A stretch of DNA of 9,412 nucleotides from Deltaproteobacteria bacterium (GTDB taxonomy: Bacteria > Desulfobacterota > Desulfobacteria > Desulfobacterales > C00003060), in assembly GCA_019309815.1 (NCBI GenBank), contig JAFDFO010000072.1:1-9412 (forward strand). The letters are read 5' to 3'. The notes below the pieces were generated by a model. That model saw only the letters and a program-made list of their open reading frames with translations, searched no databases and was not told the DNA's origin. The stretch's first letter is position 1; each line of letters opens with the position of its first letter. Positions 1 to 6,697 of this stretch are shown piece by piece. The position numbers were made by a program, and so were the translations under genes.

Positions 1-1428
1 CAACGTAATGGACTCGACATCCGGGGTCAGCCCTAAATGATGTCTGGCCCAACGGGTCAAGAGGAGGTTTTTGTATGTGATCGGCTGATAGCCTTCAACC
101 ACGACAGTGACAGGGCTCTTTGGAAATGACAAAGAGAGCAGGTGATCCAAGGCAATGACCCTGTCAAGGATTTTGTGACAATATGTGATGTCGTCAAGGG
201 TCTTGAACTCGCGGTATGGTTCACCCCCGGAAAGACCTGTATACAAGAGCGGCCGTTTCTTGAGCACGCCCTGGAGCATCCCGCCCCAGTCGTCTCCCCA
301 GAAACCAAGGTCAAGGGACTGTTTGCCAAACCAACTTTCCTTGAACCATTTGTCAGCCTTCCATCTTAGTTCCAGGGCCGTACCGTAACCGCCCTGAAAA
401 ACCTGGACCAAAGGAAACCTCTGAAGCAGACGGGCGGCCTGCGGCAGGTTCCCACCCGTTACTTTATCAAGTCCGATGCTCAAGTATCCGCAAGCTTTTC
501 TCACGACATCTGCCAGGTGTTCCTTGTCCCGAACCACAAGGGAATCTGCGGAAATGATCTGGTTGCACATGCTCGCAAATTCCCTCTGAAGCCTCTCCAT
601 AAAGCTGACATCGTCAATCTGCTGCAAAGACGTGTGAAAAAAGTCGTGATCCCGGATCAGCAGCGAAGTGGAGACAGGGACCGGGTAGTCAACAGATTGC
701 TGTTGGATGACCTCGTGGGACTGTGGTGCCTTTTCCAGAAGGCTTTCCGGATCTATATACTGATAGATTCCGATCGCCTCCTCAAACGGGAGAAAGCCCT
801 TTTCGGCGAGTCGAACGTTTCTCCGCCTGTAGATGTCCTCTTCCACTTCTGCTGGCAGGATCCCGGCCAATTCCAGGAGGACCTGACGATATTTGTCAAT
901 GTCATGTTCCTTGAGGCTGTTCAAAAAGTCCCTAATGGCTTGTTCGTACTTCTCGTGCCTAATTCGAATATAGAAGACACCGTCCACGGTGAAATAACCC
1001 TCTTCGAAATCAGACGGTGACTCATCTTCTTCTATAATCCTGACGTCAATATGTCTGGCAAGATGGAGTTCGATAAGTTCGATATGTTCGCTGAGTCCCC
1101 AGATTAGAAATCGCTCCGTATCTGCCGTGAGCAGAATACTAATCCACCGATTTACCGAATCAATTTCCAGACGATCCTTGGTCCAGAGTTCCAGATCCAA
1201 CAGATACTGCCACTGATCATTGGAGGCGAGCGACAGGATTGGCAGGGCATCATCGGGACCGATGTCCTGAACCAGCCAGAACAGATCCTCCTCGGCCAAT
1301 GATTGCACCAAAGTGACCGGTGTAGGGGATTCAAGCACCAGTTCAAGGGCCTTCTTGCCCGGGACTCCAAGGAGATCCTTCGGCTTGATGAGAGAGGGTA
1401 CTTGTTGTTTCTTAGACGGAGGCTTCAT
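1..1428 (-). CDS. Large conserved protein of unknown function, DUF6178-like, 3' end cut by the window edge
   Basis: An uninterrupted frame of 476 codons runs from ATG at 1428 to the first base of the window, so stop codon and C-terminus are missing. A TGA lies in frame three codons before the ATG, so no earlier start is possible; no strong Shine-Dalgarno is visible. The N-terminal part carries segments such as KPKDLLGVPGKKALELVLE, LVQSLAEEDLFWLVQDIGP and LASNDQWQYLLDLELW, followed by an acidic stretch near residues 130-145. From memory these match a protein of about 550-600 residues, found mostly in Deltaproteobacteria and catalogued, I believe, as DUF6178; I cannot verify the number. It looks soluble, with no signal peptide or membrane segment, and is rich in Leu, Glu and Asp. 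No catalytic motif is recognised and its function is unknown. It lies 344 bp after rsfS in the same direction but beyond a repeat-bounded remnant, so cotranscription is uncertain. Confidence 0.82.
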   Translation of the reverse strand, partial: MKPPSKKQQVPSLIKPKDLLGVPGKKALELVLESPTPVTLVQSLAEEDLFWLVQDIGPDDALPILSLASNDQWQYLLDLELWTKDRLEIDSVNRWISILLTADTERFLIWGLSEHIELIELHLARHIDVRIIEEDESPSDFEEGYFTVDGVFYIRIRHEKYEQAIRDFLNSLKEHDIDKYRQVLLELAGILPAEVEEDIYRRRNVRLAEKGFLPFEEAIGIYQYIDPESLLEKAPQSHEVIQQQSVDYPVPVSTSLLIRDHDFFHTSLQQIDDVSFMERLQREFASMCNQIISADSLVVRDKEHLADVVRKACGYLSIGLDKVTGGNLPQAARLLQRFPLVQVFQGGYGTALELRWKADKWFKESWFGKQSLDLGFWGDDWGGMLQGVLKKRPLLYTGLSGGEPYREFKTLDDITYCHKILDRVIALDHLLSLSFPKSPVTVVVEGYQPITYKNLLLTRWARHHLGLTPDVESITL

Positions 1429-1458
1429 GAGAAATCACTGAAAAGTCTGAGTTGCCTT

Positions 1459-1481
1459 CTTCTCCAATTTAGTTGGAGAAG
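1459..1481. repeat. Perfect 9-bp hairpin upstream of the DUF6178-like gene
   Basis: CTTCTCCAA (1459-1467) and TTGGAGAAG (1473-1481) are exact reverse complements around a five-base loop. It sits about 30 bp before the ATG at 1428 and abuts the 18-bp inverted repeat starting at 1482. There is no U-tract on either side, so it is not a classical intrinsic terminator. It could be a leader hairpin or the edge of the neighbouring element. Confidence 0.6.
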
Positions 1482-1651
1482 AGGGTCCAAGGATTCAAGG
1501 GTTTGTTTTCTAAAGATTTTATCAGCGCCGTTAACATTCTTTCGATTTCTGCGATGTCTTTTTTTAGTGTGCCCAATTCACTTTTGTCAATGAAGCCCAA
1601 ATCTCCTGCCAACAAAATCTGGATTGCTTCTTTTGAATATTTCTTTGCTTT
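1469..1651 (-). pseudogene. Decayed C-terminal fragment of a four-helix-bundle (23S rRNA intervening-sequence type) protein
   Basis: Reading the minus strand from 1651 to the TAA at 1469-1471 gives 60 open codons immediately after a TGA, with no start codon where a gene would need one. The peptide contains AIQILLAGDLGFIDKSELG and DIAEIERMLTALIKSLENK, the pattern of the last two helices of the four-helix-bundle family (TIGR02436/S23 type, as I recall it): a hydrophobic helix, a G-[FY]-I turn, then an amphipathic helix ending in a LIKSL-like motif. The intact family is about 115-130 residues, so the N-terminal half is missing. The tail reads PLNPWTL because it runs into the flanking inverted repeat. 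Intact relatives occur as insertions in 23S rRNA genes and scattered in intergenic regions. A chance ORF is possible, but the helix pattern makes a remnant more likely. Confidence 0.55.
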
Positions 1652-1672
1652 TCACTTGAATCCTTGGACCCT
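1482..1672. repeat. 18-bp perfect inverted repeat bounding the four-helix-bundle remnant
   Basis: AGGGTCCAAGGATTCAAG at 1482-1499 is the exact reverse complement of CTTGAATCCTTGGACCCT at 1655-1672. The arms lie 155 bp apart and enclose almost all of the coding remnant. Outside the right arm the sequence continues with related short units (CCCTTGACCCCTTGAACCC, 1670-1688). The arrangement resembles a small non-autonomous mobile or palindromic element, but I see no clear target-site duplication and no transposase. Confidence 0.7.
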
Positions 1673-1756
1673 TGACCCCTTGAACCCTCTAGTATCACAC
1701 CTGCTCAATTGGAGATGATACACTCATTTTACCCTTATTGACTATAACTGTTCGGG

Positions 1757-1773
1757 AGATGATCCGATCATCT
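1757..1773. repeat. Short perfect hairpin at the rsfS stop codon
   Basis: AGATGAT (1757-1763) and ATCATCT (1767-1773) pair perfectly around a CCG loop. The structure begins at the last base of the rsfS stop codon, so in the transcript it would form immediately after the gene. No U-run follows in the minus-strand direction, so intrinsic termination is doubtful; it may serve as a 3'-end stabiliser. Confidence 0.5.
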
Positions 1774-2135
1774 TATTTCACTTTAGATTGCTCTGTTCGA
1801 ATTCGCTTGGCGTCTGACCAAAGACCTTCAAGGTCATAAAAGATTCTTATCGGCTCGTAAAAGATGTGAATGACTACATCTCCGTAATCCATCAGGACCC
1901 AATGCCCCTCCCGGAGTCCCTCAACGCCCATGGATTTTATTCCCTTTACCTTCAGATCCTGTTCAACGGATTCCGCAATGGCTGATACCTGCCGGTGAGA
2001 ACGGCCACTGCAGATGATGAAGATATCTGCGAAGGAAACGAGGCCACGCAAGTCGAGCACAACTACGTCGAGGGCCTTCCTATCAAGGATTGCCTCAACA
2101 TACCGGTCGAGCCCCAAATTATTTTGTTCTGTCAT
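1773..2135 (-). CDS. rsfS: Ribosomal silencing factor RsfS
   Basis: The 120-residue product is full length for the RsfS/Iojap family. These proteins bind ribosomal protein L14 on the 50S subunit and block joining of the 30S subunit, lowering translation when nutrients are short. The family core is visible: a beta strand with ALDVVVLDLRGLVSFADIFII (about residues 17-37), SGRSHRQVSAIAESV after it, then GHWVLMDYGDVVIHIFYEP and RIFYDLEGLWSDA near the C-terminus. The ATG at 2135 overlaps the nadD stop as ATGA, pointing to translational coupling. Pairing nadD with rsfS is common in bacteria. A short basic tail follows the core. A perfect hairpin starts at the stop codon. Confidence 0.96.
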   Translation of the reverse strand: MTEQNNLGLDRYVEAILDRKALDVVVLDLRGLVSFADIFIICSGRSHRQVSAIAESVEQDLKVKGIKSMGVEGLREGHWVLMDYGDVVIHIFYEPIRIFYDLEGLWSDAKRIRTEQSKVK

Positions 2136-2776
2136 GAATAGAGACCCTTTTCTACAATAAAGGCTTCAACAGTGTCAGGGACGAGGAAACGGATGTGACG
2201 ACCGTGTCTGATACGATCGCGAATTTCACTGGCTGAGACGTCTATGTGGGTGATGTCGACACAGAAGACCGTACACCACTCGGGATGCGTGTATCGTTTG
2301 AGTACAGGATCGTACTGATACGCCTCCGATATATGTGTGTGGATGAAATGCTCTATGCTGGACAGCTTCGAGCCGGGGCGTGTCATCACAATGAAATGGG
2401 CCGTGCTGAAAAGCGCTTTGTATGACTTCCATGTGGTGATTTCCGAAAAGGCATCCTGACCGACAATAAAATGGATCTCACTTCCGAGATCGTATTGATC
2501 CTGGAAGTATCTCAGGGTCTCGATCGTGTAAGACGGACCGTGACGAGCCAGTTCCACGTCGGAGACCTCAAAGGAGGGTACCCCCTTGATGGCAAGGCGC
2601 ACCATTTTAAGCCGATCCTCAGCGTCAACCACTTGGTCGGCAGATTTGTGTGGGGGGTTGGCGGATGGGATCAGCAACAGCTTGTCGAGATTGAAAGCTT
2701 CTCGGACTTCTACCGCGGCCCGGAGATGACCGACGTGGATTGGATTGAAGGTACCGCCAAAAAGACCTAACCGCAC
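2132..2776 (-). CDS. nadD: Nicotinate-nucleotide adenylyltransferase
   Basis: This 214-residue enzyme transfers AMP from ATP to nicotinate mononucleotide, forming deamido-NAD in cytosolic NAD synthesis. It shows the nucleotidyltransferase signature GGTFNPIHVGH at residues 7-17, with the two histidines of the HxGH motif, and near the C-terminus VSASEIR (180-186), which corresponds to the ISSTxxR ATP-binding motif. Length is normal for the family. The start is GTG at 2776, preceded by GGGAG (2786-2782) with a five-base spacer; the first residues MRLGLFGGTF fit the family N-terminus exactly. The stop overlaps the rsfS start. A 334-bp repeat-rich gap separates it from proA, so nadD-rsfS may have its own promoter there, although none is convincing. 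Confidence 0.96.
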   Translation of the reverse strand: MRLGLFGGTFNPIHVGHLRAAVEVREAFNLDKLLLIPSANPPHKSADQVVDAEDRLKMVRLAIKGVPSFEVSDVELARHGPSYTIETLRYFQDQYDLGSEIHFIVGQDAFSEITTWKSYKALFSTAHFIVMTRPGSKLSSIEHFIHTHISEAYQYDPVLKRYTHPEWCTVFCVDITHIDVSASEIRDRIRHGRHIRFLVPDTVEAFIVEKGLYS

Positions 2777-2808
2777 GGATGCTCCCTATCTCGGCAAGCC
2801 GGGAAATA

Positions 2809-2840
2809 CGAATATCGAATATCGAATATCGAATATCGAA
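2809..2840. repeat. Heptanucleotide tandem array (CGAATAT, 4.6 copies)
   Basis: Four exact copies of the 7-bp unit CGAATAT are followed by a partial CGAA. The array ends 33 bp before the nadD GTG, directly upstream of its ribosome binding site. Short perfect arrays like this can change copy number by slippage. Seven is not a multiple of three, but the array is non-coding, so the only plausible effect is on promoter spacing or leader structure. Confidence 0.9.
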
Positions 2841-2962
2841 ACAAAGACAAAGTGCGAATCACCAAATGTTCAAAACAACTAAGTTCCCGCATGAATGCTT
2901 ACTTCAGCTTGTTTAGTCTTTATGTTTTGGTCATTAGGATTTTTGAAGTTTGGTCATTGTTT
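2839..2962. repeat. Imperfect palindrome next to the heptamer array
   Basis: The left arm at about 2839-2876 (AAACAAAGACAAAG, then CACCAAATGTTCAAAAC) resembles the reverse complement of 2924-2962 (GTTTTGGTCATTAGGA, then AGTTTGGTCATTGTTT). By eye most positions match, with a few substitutions and a small gap. The 47-bp centre is not palindromic. Such AT-rich palindromic intergenic elements are frequent in deltaproteobacterial genomes, and this is probably one copy of a dispersed family. Confidence 0.5.
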
Positions 2963-3110
2963 AGCGCAAAGCTTCACTTCGTGTCGGATTTCGGATTTGC
3001 GGCTTACGCCTTGAAAACAGTACGTGCTTCGAATTTACACTGCTTAGAGTCTGAGTCTATGAATGGGAAAAGGTTCCTGGAATGAAGACACGATTTTAGC
3101 AACTTACGGG

Positions 3111-4367
3111 CTATGTCCTCACCTGTCCATCTCCAAATACCACGAACTTTGTGGTCGTCAACTCCTCCAACCCCATAGGTCCGTATGCATGAAGCTTGGA
3201 AGTGCTGATTCCAATCTCTGCCCCTAAACCGAGTTCCCCACCGTCATTGAAACGCGTAGAGGCGTTCACGAGAACGACAGAGGCATCCACTTCCTTCAGA
3301 AATCGCCTCGCGCAGGCTAAGTCTGACGTGACAATCGCCTCGGTGTGAGCTGATCCATACGTTCCTATATGATCCATGGCTTCTTCCATGGAGGAAACAA
3401 CCTTCACTGCCAGGATCAGATCAAGATACTCCATGGGCCAGTCTTCCTCTTTCGCTTCCTTAGCGTCCGGCAAGATGTCGCGGGTTTTGGGACACCCCCG
3501 CAGCTCCACACCGGCTTCTGTGAACCGTTTGGCCATAGGGGGCAGAAATGACGCGGCTACGCCCTCATGCACCAGCAAGGTTTCCATGGCATTACAAACC
3601 CCTGCCCGCTGCGCCTTGGCATTGAAGGCGATTTCTTCGGCCATACCGAGGTCTGCATCCTCATCCACATAGACATGACACACGCCCTTGTAGTGTTTGA
3701 GCACAGGAATCTTGGCATTATCGACTACAAAACGGATCAGTCCCTCGCCCCCTCTGGGGATGATAAGATCTACATATTCCTCCTGGGCGAGGAGTACATT
3801 TACCGCAGCCCTGTCTGTTACTGGGATGACCTGGGCTGCAGCTTCCGGCATGCCGTTTTCCCGGAGCGCCCTTTGAATAATCTGAGAGAGGGCGGCATTT
3901 GAGTGAAAGGCTTCTGATCCACCCCGCAGAATCACAGCGTTGCCGGCCTTCAAACAAAGCGCTGCAGCGTCAATGGTAGCATTGGGTCGTGACTCATAGA
4001 TCATCGCAATCACGCCAAGGGGTATGCGTACCCGGCCAACCTGGAGACCATTGGGACGCAGCCACATGCCCGTAACTGTCCCAACCGGATCGGGGAGTTT
4101 TACAACATCGCGCAGCCCTTGAGCCATCGACTCGATAACCGCATCACCAACCGTAAGCCGGTCGATCATTGCCTCTGAAAGCCCTTTTTCTCTTGCAGCC
4201 TTGAGGTCCTTTTCGTTTTCCTCTTTGATCGTAGAGGCCTCATCAAGGAGCATCCGGGCAATCCCCTCCAATACCGCGTCCTTTTCCCTGGCACCCAAAC
4301 GCGCTACCACCCTGGCAGCTTCTTTCGCCTCTCTGGCCATATCTACGATAGTCTGTTCTACTGACAT
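3111..4367 (-). CDS. proA: Gamma-glutamyl phosphate reductase
   Basis: The 418-residue enzyme reduces gamma-glutamyl phosphate with NADPH to glutamate-5-semialdehyde, the second step of proline synthesis from glutamate. It belongs to the aldehyde dehydrogenase superfamily. The catalytic cysteine is C258 in KAQRAGVCNAMETLLVHE. Other family landmarks are YESRPNATIDAAALCLKAGN (124-143), ILRGGSEAFHSN (146-157), HYKGVCHVYVD (225-235) and the C-terminal NASTRFNDGGELGLGAEIG with TSKLHAYGPMGLEELTT. Length is normal. The ATG at 4367 has a perfect Shine-Dalgarno AAGGAGGG (4381-4374) six bases upstream, inside the end of proB. The genes overlap by ten bases, so translation is probably coupled. ProB and ProA are thought to act as a complex that protects the unstable acyl-phosphate intermediate. 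Confidence 0.98.
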   Translation of the reverse strand: MSVEQTIVDMAREAKEAARVVARLGAREKDAVLEGIARMLLDEASTIKEENEKDLKAAREKGLSEAMIDRLTVGDAVIESMAQGLRDVVKLPDPVGTVTGMWLRPNGLQVGRVRIPLGVIAMIYESRPNATIDAAALCLKAGNAVILRGGSEAFHSNAALSQIIQRALRENGMPEAAAQVIPVTDRAAVNVLLAQEEYVDLIIPRGGEGLIRFVVDNAKIPVLKHYKGVCHVYVDEDADLGMAEEIAFNAKAQRAGVCNAMETLLVHEGVAASFLPPMAKRFTEAGVELRGCPKTRDILPDAKEAKEEDWPMEYLDLILAVKVVSSMEEAMDHIGTYGSAHTEAIVTSDLACARRFLKEVDASVVLVNASTRFNDGGELGLGAEIGISTSKLHAYGPMGLEELTTTKFVVFGDGQVRT

Positions 4368-5560
4368 ACAGGTCCCTCCTTGTCGTCTACCATGATAACC
4401 AAGTTGTCTCTATGAATCACCTCGTCATAATGTTTATACCCCAAGCGCTCCTGAATCTGGTTGGTCTTGACGCCCATTACCTTCCTGATATCTGAGGCCC
4501 CGTAGTTCACCAGTCCCGTGGCAAAGGATGTCCCACCAGGATCCACACAAGTGACCGCAGCGCCTACGCCAAATTCTCCTTCAACCTCCACAATGCCAAT
4601 CGGCAGCAGACTTCTGCCCTGCTTGCGGATGGCTTTGGCAGCTCCCTTGTCCACCTTGATCACACCCGTTGACTTCAGAGTAAAGGCGATCCAGCATTTG
4701 CGGCTGCCCATCTTTTCCTTTCTCGGGAGAAAAAGGGTACCCACGTCCCGACCTTCAAAGAGTCTTTTCAGGATGTTTGCCTTGAGGCCACTTGCAATGA
4801 CCATGGGAATCCCGCTCGTGGTAACTTTCTTTGCTGTCCGTATTTTGCTCGACATTCCACCAATGCCCAACGCCCCGGGAATGTCGAGAGCCGCCTTTTC
4901 CATGGCCCGGTTGATCTTTGACACGAGTGGTATCAGCGAGGCGTCCTTGTGGACCCCCGGGTCCTTGTCGTAGAAGCCGTCAATATCGGTCAGATTGACA
5001 AGAATGTCGGCATCCATCAAATGGGTAATCATGGCAGCTAGGTTGTCATTGTCTCCAAACTTGAGCTCCTCAACAACCACCGTATCATTTTCATTGATCA
5101 CAGGAACGATCTTCCAATCCAGAAGAGCGTTTATCGTATTGCGGGCATTGAGATAACGCCGCCTGTTACAAAGGTCATCCCTGGTCAGGAGGATTTGGGC
5201 CGCCTTTTTCTGATGATGGGCAAAAGACTTCTCATATTCTAACATAAGCCGGGGCTGCCCGATGGCGGCAACCGCCTGCTTATGGGGTATGTCAGAGGGC
5301 CTTTCAACCATACCCATCTTCTTCATACCTGAGGCAATAGCCCCGGAACTGACGAGGATCACCTGTTGCCCCTGGTCCATCAGCGAGGAGATCTCTCGGG
5401 CCAGGCGTTTTATCACTTTGACATTGAGGCCCTCATCCTGGGTGAGTACCCCACTGCCAACCTTGACAACGCATCGCCTGACATGGTCAAACACGTTCTT
5501 TCGAATCTGGAGACGTTCTTGTCTAGTGCTCATGTTCAGTGTGGCTTCCCTCAATGTCAT
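4358..5560 (-). CDS. proB: Glutamate 5-kinase
   Basis: This enzyme phosphorylates glutamate with ATP to gamma-glutamyl phosphate, committing it to proline. In the 400-residue reading, an amino-acid-kinase domain covers about residues 28-275: VVKVGSGVLT (31-40), SSGAIASGMKKMG (71-83), NENDTV (156-161), FGDNDNLAA (168-176), TDIDGFYDKDP (191-201) and GIGGMSSKI (232-240). A PUA domain follows at about 297-375. This two-domain layout matches feedback-inhibited ProB enzymes of about 370 residues. The start is uncertain. ATG at 5560 has AGGCGG six bases upstream; ATG at 5533 (MSTRQERLQ, 391 residues) has GAGGG much further upstream and would give an 11-base overlap with obgE like the proB-proA one. 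Even the shorter form has a slightly long N-terminus. The gene ends inside proA. Confidence 0.97.
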   Translation of the reverse strand: MTLREATLNMSTRQERLQIRKNVFDHVRRCVVKVGSGVLTQDEGLNVKVIKRLAREISSLMDQGQQVILVSSGAIASGMKKMGMVERPSDIPHKQAVAAIGQPRLMLEYEKSFAHHQKKAAQILLTRDDLCNRRRYLNARNTINALLDWKIVPVINENDTVVVEELKFGDNDNLAAMITHLMDADILVNLTDIDGFYDKDPGVHKDASLIPLVSKINRAMEKAALDIPGALGIGGMSSKIRTAKKVTTSGIPMVIASGLKANILKRLFEGRDVGTLFLPRKEKMGSRKCWIAFTLKSTGVIKVDKGAAKAIRKQGRSLLPIGIVEVEGEFGVGAAVTCVDPGGTSFATGLVNYGASDIRKVMGVKTNQIQERLGYKHYDEVIHRDNLVIMVDDKEGPVCQ

Positions 5561-6575
5561 CTGAGTCCGCCTGTTTAGCCTTTTCTACAAGCCGAGCCAA
5601 ATGGTTTTTCAACTCCTGTAGGCCTTCACCCTTGGTTGCTGAAATGACCCATATGTCCGGATTCGACGGTTCAAGGGCATTTCGGAGTTTATCAGCTATC
5701 GCCCGGGTGCCGGCCTTGTCCACCTTGTTCAATGCGATCACCTGGGCTCTTTGGCCAAGGGCCGGGCTGAACTGCCGGAGTTCGTCATTGACAGTGTGGT
5801 ACGGACCCAGCAGGTCTTCCGACGAAACCGTGGATAGATCGATCAGGTGAACCAACAATCGGGTCCTTTCCACGTGTCTGAGGAACCGAGTGCCCAAGCC
5901 CGCGCCCCTGTGTGCGCCTTCAATCAGTCCGGGAATATCGGCCATGACAAAAGGGTCGGTGTGGTCACAGTCAACCACACCGAGGTTGGGTATCAACGTT
6001 GTAAAAGGATAGTCGGCAACTTTTGGACGTGCGGCAGAGAGCTTTGAGACAAGGGTAGATTTTCCGGCATTGGGCAACCCCACAATCCCGACATCGGCCA
6101 GAAGTTTAAGCTCGAGTTTTATGGCAAGGGTTTGGCCGGGTTCGCCGTCTTGGGCATATCGGGGTGCGCGTCTCCTGGACGACGCAAAATGCTGATTTCC
6201 AAGGCCCCCGCGCCCACCGAGAGCTGTCGAAAAGGATTCCCCGCTCTTCACCAACTCCTTGAGTACACGTCCGGTTTCGGCGTCCTTGACGATGGTCCCC
6301 GGAGGTATGAGGATGGTCAGATCCTTGCCGCTCTTTCCAGACTTATTTTTCCCTTGACCGTGCCGGCCTCGTTCTGCCTTGAAGTGCCTCTTGAACTGGA
6401 AGTTATAAAGGGTGTGCATGCGGGATGTGGTCTTGAAAAGTACATCGCCGCCCTTACCGCCGTCTCCTCCGTTTGGTCCCCCTTTGGCAACGTGTTTCTC
6501 GCGTCTAAAACTCACGCAGCCGTTGCCACCATGCCCAGACTGAACGGTGATGAGGGCTTCATCAAGAAACTTCAT
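5523..6575 (-). CDS. obgE: Obg family GTPase (ObgE/CgtA)
   Basis: This 350-residue GTPase acts in 50S ribosome assembly and links it to the stringent response. The glycine-rich Obg fold fills residues 1-159 (MKFLDEALI, GGNGCVSFRREKHVAKGG, GGRGGLGNQHF). The G domain follows with G1 GLPNAGKST (166-174), G2 YPFTT (189-193), G3 DIPG (213-216), G4 NKVD (283-286) and G5 SATKG (312-316). A short charged, His-rich tail replaces the longer C-terminal domain seen in some species. The frame can be extended to a TTG at 6623, but MKF-DE is the conserved family N-terminus, so the ATG at 6575 is chosen although no strong Shine-Dalgarno precedes it. It lies 122 bp after rpmA, the usual neighbour, and its end overlaps proB. 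Confidence 0.97.
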   Translation of the reverse strand: MKFLDEALITVQSGHGGNGCVSFRREKHVAKGGPNGGDGGKGGDVLFKTTSRMHTLYNFQFKRHFKAERGRHGQGKNKSGKSGKDLTILIPPGTIVKDAETGRVLKELVKSGESFSTALGGRGGLGNQHFASSRRRAPRYAQDGEPGQTLAIKLELKLLADVGIVGLPNAGKSTLVSKLSAARPKVADYPFTTLIPNLGVVDCDHTDPFVMADIPGLIEGAHRGAGLGTRFLRHVERTRLLVHLIDLSTVSSEDLLGPYHTVNDELRQFSPALGQRAQVIALNKVDKAGTRAIADKLRNALEPSNPDIWVISATKGEGLQELKNHLARLVEKAKQADSDDIEGSHTEHEH

Positions 6576-6675
6576 TAGTTGACGGGACGTTTCGCTACCT
6601 CTCCAAAGCGGGACGCTCTGCAAAGGTTTCGGCGGTTATCCGAGTTTGTGAAGTGAGCAGGATACGAATATGGAC

Positions 6676-6692
6676 GGTCCGGGTACCGAACC
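6676..6692 (-). other. GC-rich hairpin just after rpmA
   Basis: In the minus-strand transcript GGUUCGG can pair with CCGGACC around a three-base loop, with one G-U pair. It starts about six bases after the rpmA stop. No U-tract follows, so it is not a standard terminator. It may mark an RNA-processing or attenuation point between the ribosomal-protein pair and obgE; this role is inference. Confidence 0.4.
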
Positions 6693-6697
6693 GCGGC

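Larger units (their letters stand above)
2777..3110. other. Repeat-rich intergenic region between proA and nadD
   Basis: These 334 bp hold no recognisable gene on either strand. Nearest nadD is a heptamer array, next to it an imperfect palindrome, and beyond that simple repeated words such as two tandem CGGATTT units (about 2985-2998). No clear intrinsic terminator follows proA. A weak promoter-like pair may lie across the array (TTGTCT with TATTCG on the minus strand), but this is poor evidence. Confidence 0.6.

Noticed and set aside
517..1020. 167-codon plus-strand open frame near the left end
   Set aside because: It lies opposite the continuous 476-codon minus-strand frame of the DUF6178-like protein, which has family-like sequence; the plus frame has none.
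1303..1718. Two overlapping plus-strand frames covering the DUF6178-like gene start and the remnant
   Set aside because: They are antisense to the real gene and to the four-helix remnant, and contain translated repeat sequence (NPWTLDPLNP) rather than a recognisable domain.
1757..1773. Intrinsic terminator after rsfS
   Set aside because: The stem is short and AT-rich, and no U-tract follows in the minus-strand direction.
2809..2840. CRISPR-like array
   Set aside because: The heptamers are contiguous with no spacers and the unit is far too short; it is a simple tandem repeat.
2852..3085. 77-codon plus-strand open frame in the proA-nadD gap
   Set aside because: It spans the imperfect palindrome and simple repeats, has no ribosome binding site, and its peptide shows no family features.
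6576..6623. 16-residue N-terminal extension of ObgE from a TTG start
   Set aside because: The extension is unlike any Obg N-terminus, while MKFLDEALI at 6575 matches the conserved family start.
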